From Pedobacter cryoconitis (GTDB lineage Bacteria > Bacteroidota > Bacteroidia > Sphingobacteriales > Sphingobacteriaceae), in the NCBI RefSeq assembly GCF_014207135.1, contig NZ_JACHCC010000007.1, positions 1-64,000 on the forward strand: a stretch of DNA of 64,000 nt. The letters run 5' to 3'. The notes beneath the pieces were generated by a model. It did no database searches, was not told the DNA's origin, and was given only the letters and a program-made list of their open reading frames with translations. Position 1 is the stretch's first letter; every line of letters begins with the position of its first letter. Below are positions 1 to 6,610 of this stretch, piece after piece. The position numbers and the translations under genes were made by a program.

Positions 1-72
1 TCCGAACAGAGAAGTTAAGCCCACCAGAGCCGATGGTACTGCGGTAACACGTGGGAGAGTAGGTCGGTGCCA
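1..72 (+). rRNA. rrf: 5S ribosomal RNA, 3' part
   Basis: The window opens inside a 5S rRNA. The stretch contains the conserved GAAGTTAAGC element and ends with the GGGAGAGTAGGTCGGTGCC tail. The 5' third lies outside the window. It is presumably the last gene of an rRNA operon running left to right, because a terminator follows at once and no tRNA comes after it. Confidence 0.93.
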
Positions 73-82
73 AATCTTAAAG

Positions 83-113
83 AAAGCCTGTAGGAGACTA
101 CAGGCTTTTCTTG
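83..113 (+). terminator. Terminator of the rRNA operon
   Basis: AAGCCTGTAG and CTACAGGCTT form a near-perfect stem with a GAGA-like loop, followed by TTTTCTT. It lies about 10 bases after the 5S rRNA end. Confidence 0.85.
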
Positions 114-193
114 TTTATAACCTTTTTGTTTTCCCCCTTCTTTCCTTAGTTGGCCATATTATTCCTAAATTGGACTCAGGCTATTCATCCAAT

Positions 194-775
194 ATGTATA
201 ATTTACTCCGCGAGAACATCGAAAAACATATTCATCTGACGGATGAAGAATTTGCACAGTTTTCTGCCCCCTTTTATTTACAGAAGGTACAGAAGAAGCA
301 AATGCTTCTGCGTGAAGGAGAGATCTGTAAATTCGAAGGATTTGTCAATAAAGGATGCCTCCGGGTTTATTACCTGGATGAGATGGGTTTTGAAAAGGTC
401 TTATACTTTGCCGTAGAAGGATGGTGGATCACTGATATAGATAGTTTCACCAATCAGGCACCTTCCATACTCAACATCGAAGCCTTAGAAGATAGTGAAG
501 TACTCATGATTACCTATCCCTATAAGACAATACTTTATGATACCCTGCCGAAGGTGGAGAAACTGTTCCGTATTATGACACAGAAGACCCACGCAGCTTT
601 ACAACGCAGGATGATCTCCTCACTAAGTAAAACCGCTGATAAACGTTATATTGAATTTGTCACCAAATACCCACAGCTGGAACAAAGGCTTTCACAACAG
701 CAGGTAGCAGCATATCTGGGGATATCCCACGAATTTCTAAGTAAAATCAGAAAAAAGGTAGCTAAATTAAGGTAG
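194..775 (+). CDS. Crp/Fnr family transcriptional regulator
   Basis: The product has an N-terminal cyclic-nucleotide-binding-like beta barrel (about residues 20-110) and a short C-terminal helix-turn-helix (about 155-190, containing QQVAAYLGISHEFLSKIRKK). At 193 residues it has the size of the short Crp/Fnr proteins common in Bacteroidota, whose ligand is usually unknown. No Fe-S cysteine cluster is visible, so it is not a classical Fnr. The frame is open back to a TTG at 170, but the ATG at 194 fits family length better. A perfect palindrome lies just downstream at 786-799, in front of the next gene, so the lipoprotein/DsbA/MBL genes are the likely targets (inference). Confidence 0.85.
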   Translation: MYNLLRENIEKHIHLTDEEFAQFSAPFYLQKVQKKQMLLREGEICKFEGFVNKGCLRVYYLDEMGFEKVLYFAVEGWWITDIDSFTNQAPSILNIEALEDSEVLMITYPYKTILYDTLPKVEKLFRIMTQKTHAALQRRMISSLSKTADKRYIEFVTKYPQLEQRLSQQQVAAYLGISHEFLSKIRKKVAKLR

Positions 776-785
776 CCCTCATTTT

Positions 786-799
786 TTGAACTAGTTCAA
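786..799. promoter_or_regulatory. Perfect 14-bp palindrome, candidate Crp/Fnr operator
   Basis: TTGAACTAGTTCAA is its own reverse complement. Its centre is at about 792.5. The -7 box at 822-829 predicts a start near 833, which puts the centre about 40 bases upstream, the position of a class II activator site. The neighbouring Crp/Fnr gene ends 10 bases before it. The binding protein is inferred, not shown. Confidence 0.5.
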
Positions 800-821
800 C
801 TTTTCCCGGTTGCAGGCGCTA

Positions 822-829
822 TAACTTTG
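822..829 (+). promoter_or_regulatory. -7 box of the lipoprotein operon promoter
   Basis: TAACTTTG matches the Bacteroidota sigma-A -7 consensus TAnnTTTG exactly. The ATG at 853 lies 23 bases further on. An upstream in-frame GTG at 829 falls inside this box, which supports the ATG at 853 as the real start. Confidence 0.55.
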
Positions 830-852
830 TGTTCATATTAAAACACAATTTT

Positions 853-1299
853 ATGCAGAACTTTAAACGCTTATCTATTTTTATGCTTTCTGGCTTTCTG
901 GCCGCATCTGCAATAGCAGCTTGTACTCCTGCGGGAAATAATTCTACCGACCCATCAGTAAGAAATCCTGAACATGAACTGATCGGCAGAACGGGTAAAA
1001 TTACCTATCCTGGTTTCCAGGCCGAAGTGCAATATATCAATGATTCTACCATTCACTGGAAAACAGTAGATACTAAAGGAACTGTGGCTGAGGAAACAGA
1101 ACACATTGCCTATAAAAAACTGGATGACCATTTGTTTTTTCTGAACTGGATGGAAGAAAGTGGTCTTACTGTTAGCCAGGTGATCAATACGAAAGATCTG
1201 GAGGTAACGGCTTATCTTACTTATAAGGATGCAACTGTACCATCTGGGCGTAAAACAGAATACCTGCATGGTAAATTTGAATATATCAACAATCACTAA
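853..1299 (+). CDS. MoaF-like lipoprotein
   Basis: The protein is 148 residues. A signal peptide ends in a lipobox (AIAAC), so it should be acylated at that Cys and sit on a membrane facing the periplasm. The mature part (from about ELIGRTGKITYPG to LHGKFEYI) reads like a MoaF-type small beta barrel, a fold shared with lipocalin-like proteins; the HLFFLNWMEESGLTVSQV segment is typical. Function is unknown. It is the first gene of a likely operon with the DsbA-family gene (20-base gap) and the MBL-fold gene (10-base gap). The start was chosen at ATG 853, not GTG 829, which overlaps the promoter. Confidence 0.7.
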   Translation: MQNFKRLSIFMLSGFLAASAIAACTPAGNNSTDPSVRNPEHELIGRTGKITYPGFQAEVQYINDSTIHWKTVDTKGTVAEETEHIAYKKLDDHLFFLNWMEESGLTVSQVINTKDLEVTAYLTYKDATVPSGRKTEYLHGKFEYINNH

Positions 1300-1319
1300 T
1301 TTTTAATTATACAACAGAT

Positions 1320-1961
1320 ATGAAATTGATTTATGTAATGGACCCGCTTTGTGGCTGGTGTTACGGAAATAGTAATCATACATTAGCACTTTTTGAAGCT
1401 TATCGTGAAGTCCTGGATTTTGTAATCATCCCGGCAGGAATGTGGGCAGGGCCCAATACCAGAATACAATCTCCGCAGATGTCTGCCTATTTCCGTAAAC
1501 ACGATGAAAGAATAGCGCAGCTTACCGGGACAGAGTTTGGAGAGGCTTATTTTCAATTCCTCCAGTTAGAAGAAGTAAAACTGGATAGTGAGATCCCTTC
1601 AAGAGCTATAGTTACCGTACAGGAGTTCTGGAATGCGGAGAATGTCCATTTTATGGTGGCTTTACAACAGGCAAGATATAAATATGGTAAGGATCTGAAC
1701 TTAGAGAAGACTTACATTGAAATCTGTGAGCAGACTGGAATAAACAGTGCTGAATTTCTGCGTCACTTTAACAGTGAGTCGATGAAGGTAAAAACTCAGG
1801 AGACCTTTAGCCAGGCTATGCAATATGCCTCTTCTTATCCTACTTTATTGTTTGAAGAAGCTGATCAGCTGACTTTGTTAGAGCAAGGCTATTCTTCTTT
1901 AGCAGAGATCAAAAAGAACATCGGTCAGCTGATCGAAGAAATTAATACAAATCTTATCTAA
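1320..1961 (+). CDS. DsbA-family thioredoxin-fold protein
   Basis: The 213-residue protein starts with a beta strand followed by MDPLCGWCYG, giving a CGWC active site at Cys11 and Cys14 as in FrnE/DsbA-like oxidoreductases. The middle is helical, as expected for the DsbA insertion domain, and PTLLFEEADQ near residue 180 supplies the cis-Pro loop. There is no signal peptide, so it probably acts in the cytoplasm as a thiol oxidoreductase or isomerase. Its substrate is unknown. Neighbours are a MoaF-like lipoprotein and an MBL-fold protein in the same orientation. Confidence 0.82.
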   Translation: MKLIYVMDPLCGWCYGNSNHTLALFEAYREVLDFVIIPAGMWAGPNTRIQSPQMSAYFRKHDERIAQLTGTEFGEAYFQFLQLEEVKLDSEIPSRAIVTVQEFWNAENVHFMVALQQARYKYGKDLNLEKTYIEICEQTGINSAEFLRHFNSESMKVKTQETFSQAMQYASSYPTLLFEEADQLTLLEQGYSSLAEIKKNIGQLIEEINTNLI

Positions 1962-1971
1962 ATAAAAACTT

Positions 1972-2862
1972 ATGAAAACGAATCTGATTTATTCCCTGCT
2001 TTTGCTGACTTTCATCGTTTCGAAAGCCGATGCACAAATAATTAAAAGTTTAGAAACCAATCCATTAAAGCTTACGGTGTATAATGCGCCGGAAACCAGT
2101 TTGGGCGTTGCTTCTGTTCTGGTTAGTGGTAAAACCGATGTGATCCTTGTGGATGCGCAATTTACCCTGCCTGATGCAGAGAAGGTCGCCACAGCGTTGA
2201 AGAAAAGCGGAAAGAACCTGAAAGCTATCTATATCAGTCACGGTGACCCTGACTTTTATTTCGGTCTGGAAATTTTCAAAAAATATTATCCGGAGGTGAT
2301 TGTTTATGCAACGGCCCAGACTGTAGATCATATCAAAGCTACTGCACAAGGTAAACTCGATGTATGGGGACCACAGTTAAAAAATGCTGCGCCAAAAAAT
2401 GTTGTTTTACCTCAGGTATTAAAAGATAACACGCTTGAACTGGAAGGGCATAAACTGGAAATACTCAGCACAGAGGCTTCACCAGAAAGATCATTTGTAT
2501 GGATTCCATCTATTAAAGCAGTTATTGGAGGTATTAATGTTTTTGGCGATAATTTCCATGTCTGGTTGGCTGATGATGCAACTACGGCAAAAAGAGTTAA
2601 CTGGATTGCTGTTCTGGATAAGATAATCGCTTTGAATCCTGTTGTAGTTGTTCCTGCTCATGCAGCAGCTGGTGCAACAATGAACCTTACTTCTGTGAAG
2701 TATACTAAAGAATATCTGCAAACTTATGAAGCAGAGCTGCTGAAAGAAAAAACTTCTGCAGGTTTGATTGCTGCTTTGAAAAAGAAATATCCAAATGCTC
2801 AATTTTTACTGGCGCTGGAGCTGAGCGCGAAAGTTAATACTGGTGAAATGCAATGGCACTAA
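1972..2862 (+). CDS. Exported MBL-fold hydrolase with altered metal motif
   Basis: The 296-residue protein has a signal peptide (residues 1-22, ending ADAQ) and a metallo-beta-lactamase fold. The usual HxHxDH motif reads H90-G-D92-P-D94-F: the second His is replaced by Asp and the last His by Phe/Tyr. Later landmarks (AVIGGINVFG, VVVPAHA near 230) keep the order of the fold. It may bind metal differently or have lost hydrolase activity. It sits 10 bases after the DsbA-family gene and is the last gene of the operon before a shared terminator. Confidence 0.75.
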   Translation: MKTNLIYSLLLLTFIVSKADAQIIKSLETNPLKLTVYNAPETSLGVASVLVSGKTDVILVDAQFTLPDAEKVATALKKSGKNLKAIYISHGDPDFYFGLEIFKKYYPEVIVYATAQTVDHIKATAQGKLDVWGPQLKNAAPKNVVLPQVLKDNTLELEGHKLEILSTEASPERSFVWIPSIKAVIGGINVFGDNFHVWLADDATTAKRVNWIAVLDKIIALNPVVVVPAHAAAGATMNLTSVKYTKEYLQTYEAELLKEKTSAGLIAALKKKYPNAQFLLALELSAKVNTGEMQWH

Positions 2863-2880
2863 TATAAACCAGATTGAAAT

Positions 2881-2915
2881 AAAAAAGGAAGACCATTTGG
2901 TCTTCCTTTTTTATT
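2881..2915. terminator. Bidirectional terminator
   Basis: AAAAAAGGAAGACCA and TGGTCTTCCTTTTTT form a long stem with A/T tracts on both sides. It lies between the convergent MBL-fold gene and cupin regulator gene and can serve both. Confidence 0.85.
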
Positions 2916-3507
2916 TTGTAGTTAATGCGGTCCCATTTTGCTCAAAGAAATAGATAATCAGCATGATTGCTTTCTCTTTGGAGGTGTTTTTAGGAGTATG
3001 TGGCAGACGGCCATCAAAAAGCATGGAGTCTCCGTCCGAAAGGCTATAAGTCTGATCTTCAAAAATGTAGTCCACCTTTCCGGATAAGATATACTTGTAC
3101 TCAAATGCTTCAGTAACGACCATTGGACGGCTGGCATTAGGTTCTAATTCAAGTAAGACTATATCAACGGTTGAGTTTTTGAATGTTTTAGTGAATATGC
3201 GCTGATAAAGAAACCCCAGTGCCTGTTCTTTTTCAAAAGACTGGTACTCATCTTTTCTCTTAACAATTACCGGGCTGAGCTGGCTGTTTGCAGAAATGTC
3301 TTTGAAAAATGCATTCAGATCAATGTTAAGCGCACTGATGATATCGATAAGTACCATTAAAGAAGGAACTGTACGGTTATTCTCAATCTGAGAAATCAGG
3401 CCTTTGCTTACACCTGCAAGGTCAGCAAGTTCCTGTACCGTAGTGTTATGCTCTCTTCTGATTTCTTTGATCCTGTTACTTATTTTAAGTATGATATTTT
3501 CTTCCAT
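2911..3507 (-). CDS. XRE-type regulator with C-terminal cupin
   Basis: Residues 8-66 form a Cro/C1-type helix-turn-helix (TVQELADLAGVSKGLISQIE), and residues 105-190 form a small cupin barrel (ASRPMVVTEAFEYKYILSGK, then DGDSMLFDGRLPH). This HTH-plus-cupin layout is that of small-molecule-responsive regulators of catabolic genes. The length of 198 residues is normal. It is the last of three minus-strand genes, downstream of a phosphonatase-like HAD enzyme and an alkaline-phosphatase-family enzyme, so it may control them (inference). Shared GTTTA/TAAAC motifs occur in front of both enzyme genes. Confidence 0.85.
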   Translation of the reverse strand: MEENIILKISNRIKEIRREHNTTVQELADLAGVSKGLISQIENNRTVPSLMVLIDIISALNIDLNAFFKDISANSQLSPVIVKRKDEYQSFEKEQALGFLYQRIFTKTFKNSTVDIVLLELEPNASRPMVVTEAFEYKYILSGKVDYIFEDQTYSLSDGDSMLFDGRLPHTPKNTSKEKAIMLIIYFFEQNGTALTTK

Positions 3508-3646
3508 AAGGGGGGCAATTGCTCAAACTTAAGGAATTTGGCAGAGTTAAGTTGTTAATAAAGGTTAAAAACTGTCAGACCAAACTCATGTTTAAGGATT
3601 GCCCGGGAATTGGCAGCCCGGGCAACAATGAGCTTTATATTTGATT

Positions 3647-4327
3647 TTAAGATTTGATAATAGCGATTAGTTCTGAGATATTATCAATGATATGGGTAGG
3701 ATGGAATGGCTCCAGTTCACTTCTGGTGAAAGCTCCTGTGGTAACGCCAACGACATATTTACATCCGGCATTGATCCCTTCATTGATATCCACTTCAGTA
3801 TCTCCGACTTTAACTATCAGATCTTCCGGCTGGATATTGAGCCTGGTTTTAATCTGGTTGATCATATCGGGATATGGACGGCCGTTTTTCACTTCGTCAC
3901 TGGCAACCATGATGTCAATTTTGTCTTCCCATTGCAAACGGCTGATGATCAGATCCGCAATGTTTTTAGAAAAACCCGTGTCCAAGCCTATTTTGATACC
4001 CATCGCTCTCAATTCTTCAAAAGTGTTTTCAACATTTGGAAGTGGTTTGATTTCCTGAGAATGCGTGTAGAAATCTATCATTATATTGACAAATTCGGTG
4101 TGTATCTGATGGATAATCTCCTCATTGATTTTTAGCACATCCGTCTCGTATTTATCCAGCATCATTTGAATGGCCAGTGGTTTTTCATATCCCATTAAAG
4201 GGTTGACATCTTCGAGCTTCACGTTATACCCATGTTTTTCCATGGCTTGCTGAAATGACTGGGCTACGTAATTTTCATCACTTACGGTTGTACCGGCCAT
4301 ATCAAACACTACTAATTTTATTGACAT
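3647..4327 (-). CDS. Phosphonatase-like HAD hydrolase
   Basis: The 226-residue HAD protein has features of the PhnX-like group. Motif I is D9-M-A-G-T rather than DxDxT/V. A cap-domain lysine lies in GYEKP (Lys49), matching the Schiff-base Lys of phosphonoacetaldehyde hydrolase. Arg150 (NGRPYPD) replaces the usual motif III Lys, and Asp176 (VGDTEVD) ends the active site. This predicts cleavage of the C-P bond of phosphonoacetaldehyde or a close 2-oxo-ethylphosphonate. No phnW transaminase, phosphonate transporter or lyase gene is nearby, so the substrate source is open. It lies 90 bases downstream of the exported phosphatase-family gene. Confidence 0.82.
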   Translation of the reverse strand: MSIKLVVFDMAGTTVSDENYVAQSFQQAMEKHGYNVKLEDVNPLMGYEKPLAIQMMLDKYETDVLKINEEIIHQIHTEFVNIMIDFYTHSQEIKPLPNVENTFEELRAMGIKIGLDTGFSKNIADLIISRLQWEDKIDIMVASDEVKNGRPYPDMINQIKTRLNIQPEDLIVKVGDTEVDINEGINAGCKYVVGVTTGAFTRSELEPFHPTHIIDNISELIAIIKS

Positions 4328-4341
4328 TATTACTAATTTTG

Positions 4342-4380
4342 TTGTTTACAATTATATGGCTTTGTTTACTTATACTAAAC
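4342..4380. promoter_or_regulatory. Repeats in front of the HAD gene
   Basis: TTGTTTAC occurs at 4342-4349 and again at 4362-4369, exactly 20 bases apart. The second copy begins an imperfect inverted repeat, GTTTA-N7-TAAAC, at 4364-4380. The same half-sites occur before the next gene upstream (5347-5359), suggesting a common operator, perhaps for the cupin regulator. Confidence 0.35.
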
Positions 4381-4416
4381 AATTTTGTGTTATCTAATTG
4401 TTAAGTTTTTCCTGGA

Positions 4417-5307
4417 TTACCGTTTATTAAATGCTTCTGTGACTGGTTTTCCTCTCCAGCTTTGTGGTTCTTTCAAGCCTAATAGCCAGGCAATAGTTGC
4501 AGCAGTATCATAGGTAATAATGACGTCTTTAATTTCGTGATCTTTAACTACGCCAGGGCCGTTGGCAATCCATGGAATCTGTACTTCGTCGAGTGATTTA
4601 CCACCATGTCCTTTACCGGTACCACCATGATCCGCCGAAACGATAATAACAGTCTCATCTGCAATACCAGCTTTTTTTACAGCATTAATGATTTTTCCGA
4701 TCCGTTTATCGAGGTTTTCCAATTCTGCGTAATAAGCAGGGGTACGATGACCAATATTGTGCCCTGTGCCATCTGGCTCGTCAAAATGGATAAATGTTAA
4801 GAGTGGCTTTTCTCTGAGAATGATTGAAGCAGCTGTATCGGCACAGAAATTATCATTGTCCTTTCCGGCAACTACAAAGTCGATAGCCTCTTTCTCAATC
4901 AGCGGTCCGATACCTGGCCAGCTGTAAATTACGGCCGTTTTTGCATGAGGTTTTTGTGCTCTGATCACACCGAAAATGCCTGGAAACAGTCCGTAAGAAG
5001 ATTTAACGACAGATGGTATTTCAGGAACGGCACTTCCCCATTCGGTATAACCATGTTCGGTAGAGCCAGCTCCCATCAGCATGGATGCCCAGTTGACAGC
5101 ACTTGAGGATGGCAATACACAACGTGCTTTCAGTGACCACGAACCTGTGCTCATTAATTGTTTCAGGTTTGGCATTTTGGCATCAGGAACAGCATAAGCG
5201 CCAAACCCATCGCAGCCGATCAGGATGATATGTTTAACATTTTTTGGCTGAGCTTTCAGCTGAAAGCAAGCACAGAGGATAACTAATGTGACTAGTACTT
5301 TTTTCAT
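4417..5307 (-). CDS. Exported alkaline phosphatase superfamily enzyme
   Basis: The 296-residue protein has a signal peptide (residues 1-20, ending LKAQ) and a type I phosphodiesterase/nucleotide pyrophosphatase fold. Visible metal and catalytic sites are Asp33 (IGCDGFG), the Ser cluster and Asn of SSSAVNWAS (about 67-75), then FDEPDGTGH and SADHGGTGKGHG. It should hydrolyse phosphate monoesters, diesters or possibly phosphonate-type compounds in the periplasm. The ATG at 5307 was preferred to an upstream start at 5343 because it gives a clean signal peptide. It precedes the phosphonatase-like HAD gene on the same strand. Confidence 0.85.
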   Translation of the reverse strand: MKKVLVTLVILCACFQLKAQPKNVKHIILIGCDGFGAYAVPDAKMPNLKQLMSTGSWSLKARCVLPSSSAVNWASMLMGAGSTEHGYTEWGSAVPEIPSVVKSSYGLFPGIFGVIRAQKPHAKTAVIYSWPGIGPLIEKEAIDFVVAGKDNDNFCADTAASIILREKPLLTFIHFDEPDGTGHNIGHRTPAYYAELENLDKRIGKIINAVKKAGIADETVIIVSADHGGTGKGHGGKSLDEVQIPWIANGPGVVKDHEIKDVIITYDTAATIAWLLGLKEPQSWRGKPVTEAFNKR

Positions 5308-5340
5308 TTTTACTGTTTTTTGGTTTATGAACAAGTATAG

Positions 5341-5359
5341 CAAAACTAAACTTAGTTTA
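5341..5359 (-). promoter_or_regulatory. Promoter with overlapping inverted repeat
   Basis: On the minus strand TAGTTTTG (5348-5341) matches TAnnTTTG, 33 bases before the ATG at 5307. The inverted repeat TAAAC-TTA-GTTTA at 5347-5359 overlaps its upstream edge, a position where a bound protein would block transcription. Confidence 0.42.
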
Positions 5360-5399
5360 TAAATATTATACTCAACTTTTGTTAAGTATTTGTAAACAA

Positions 5400-5801
5400 T
5401 CAGGTGGATTTTTCCCTGAATAATAAAATACTGTTGATCATCATAAAAACGGCTGTCCCTCCGTGGATAAGCAAATGAGGCCAGTCACCACTGCCATTTG
5501 CGGTAAGAACCAGTAGACAATCCGTAGCCGGTATAATAATGGCTGTAGAAAAGATAAATGCAGTAACCCGGGGCGACCGTATCCATAAGGGGTAAAACAG
5601 TACCAGTCCTGAAAAGATATCCCGGATACCTTTTATACTACCATATAAGCTTGATTTTCCGTCTGGAAGGGGAATACCAAAACCAATGGCAGCTACGCGA
5701 GGGGAGAGGATATAACGTAATCCTATAAAAATAATACCAAGAGCTGTGATTAAGGTCAGCCAATAAGAGAGGGAGCGAAAGCCCCATTGATAATTTTTCA
5801 T
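5400..5801 (-). CDS. DUF4267-type membrane protein
   Basis: The 133-residue protein has about four membrane helices. The segment SPRVAAIGFGIPLPDGKSS followed by GIRDIFSGLVLF is characteristic of DUF4267, a family distantly like DoxX with unknown role. The frame is open to 5873, but ATG 5801 starts just before the first helix and removes an unlikely polar leader. It lies downstream of a Crp/Fnr regulator on the same strand and may be its target. Confidence 0.72.
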   Translation of the reverse strand: MKNYQWGFRSLSYWLTLITALGIIFIGLRYILSPRVAAIGFGIPLPDGKSSLYGSIKGIRDIFSGLVLFYPLWIRSPRVTAFIFSTAIIIPATDCLLVLTANGSGDWPHLLIHGGTAVFMMINSILLFREKST

Positions 5802-5818
5802 CGTTTTCTTTTTTATAG

Positions 5819-5834
5819 GTTCATGAATTTGAAC
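5819..5834. promoter_or_regulatory. Inverted repeat before the DUF4267 gene
   Basis: GTTCA-TGAATT-TGAAC has 5-base arms and lies 18 bases upstream of the ATG at 5801. On the minus strand it falls between a TTTG (ending 5839) and an AT-rich TATAAAA (5817-5811). It may be an operator for the adjacent Crp/Fnr protein. Confidence 0.3.
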
Positions 5835-5882
5835 TAAACAAAAATCAGGAACAGAAAAGCGATGGTCGTTCACCCAGGTTAA

Positions 5883-6458
5883 TTAATGCTGACCCGAGAT
5901 TCTTTTTCTGATACGGGATAATGACTGAGGTTTGATCCCTACATAGGAAGCGATATAATATTGTGGTATTCTTTGTACCAGGTCGGGATAAATATGCAGG
6001 AATTGCTGATATCTGGTAGCCGGAGGATCGGTATACATAGAGCCTAACTGTTTGATCGCTGTGACAAAGACATACTCTATGGCTAACCTTCCAAATCTTT
6101 CACCTTGTCTGATCTCGGCATACAGACTTTGCAGTTTTTCATAGCTGATGATGAACAACCGGGTATCCTCTAATGCCTGTATATATCTGTCGGAAATGGT
6201 CTGAGGGATAAAACTCATATAATTACAGACAAACTCGCGTTCTTTACTGAAATAGATTGTCCTTTCGTTACCATCATCGTTGATATAATAACGGACGAGC
6301 CCTTCGCGGATAAAGGCAACATGTCTGCATACTTTTCCTTCTTCTAACAGGAATTCTCCTGCTTTTAAATCTAATGGTGAAAAGAGCCGGCCTATTATGA
6401 TTTCTTCTTCCGGACTGATTGTAATATAGTTTTGAATAGCTTGTATTAATGTCTCCAT
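5883..6458 (-). CDS. Crp/Fnr family transcriptional regulator
   Basis: The 191-residue protein has a cyclic-nucleotide-binding-like barrel (about residues 20-115) and a short helix-turn-helix at the end (IASYVGIKPQSLSRIRKRI). There are no Fe-S cysteines. It is a paralogue of the regulator at 194-775, with the same size and domain order. It is followed on the same strand by the DUF4267 gene and faces the Ca2+/H+ antiporter gene divergently. Its ligand cannot be told from sequence. Confidence 0.85.
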   Translation of the reverse strand: METLIQAIQNYITISPEEEIIIGRLFSPLDLKAGEFLLEEGKVCRHVAFIREGLVRYYINDDGNERTIYFSKEREFVCNYMSFIPQTISDRYIQALEDTRLFIISYEKLQSLYAEIRQGERFGRLAIEYVFVTAIKQLGSMYTDPPATRYQQFLHIYPDLVQRIPQYYIASYVGIKPQSLSRIRKRISGQH

Positions 6459-6485
6459 AATAGATGAAGATAATCAGAATTTTGT

Positions 6486-6514
6486 GTTTACTATGGTTGA
6501 AAATAAGCGTAAAC
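6486..6514. promoter_or_regulatory. Wide inverted repeat in divergent spacer
   Basis: GTTTAC (6486-6491) and GTAAAC (6509-6514) form an inverted repeat with a 17-base spacer between the divergent Crp/Fnr gene and antiporter gene. It could be an operator; evidence is limited to the symmetry. Confidence 0.2.
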
Positions 6515-6610
6515 GGATCGAATATTTTCTTTAAATTGGTGTAGATGTTCTTTTTAGCATAGTAATTGTGTTGTTTTCGTTCGATATCATATTTTAAAGC
6601 CCAAAGCCTT

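Noticed and set aside
3654..4135. Two plus-strand frames over the HAD gene
   Set aside because: Both lie opposite the phosphonatase-like gene, whose motifs are intact; the frames arise from its codon structure.
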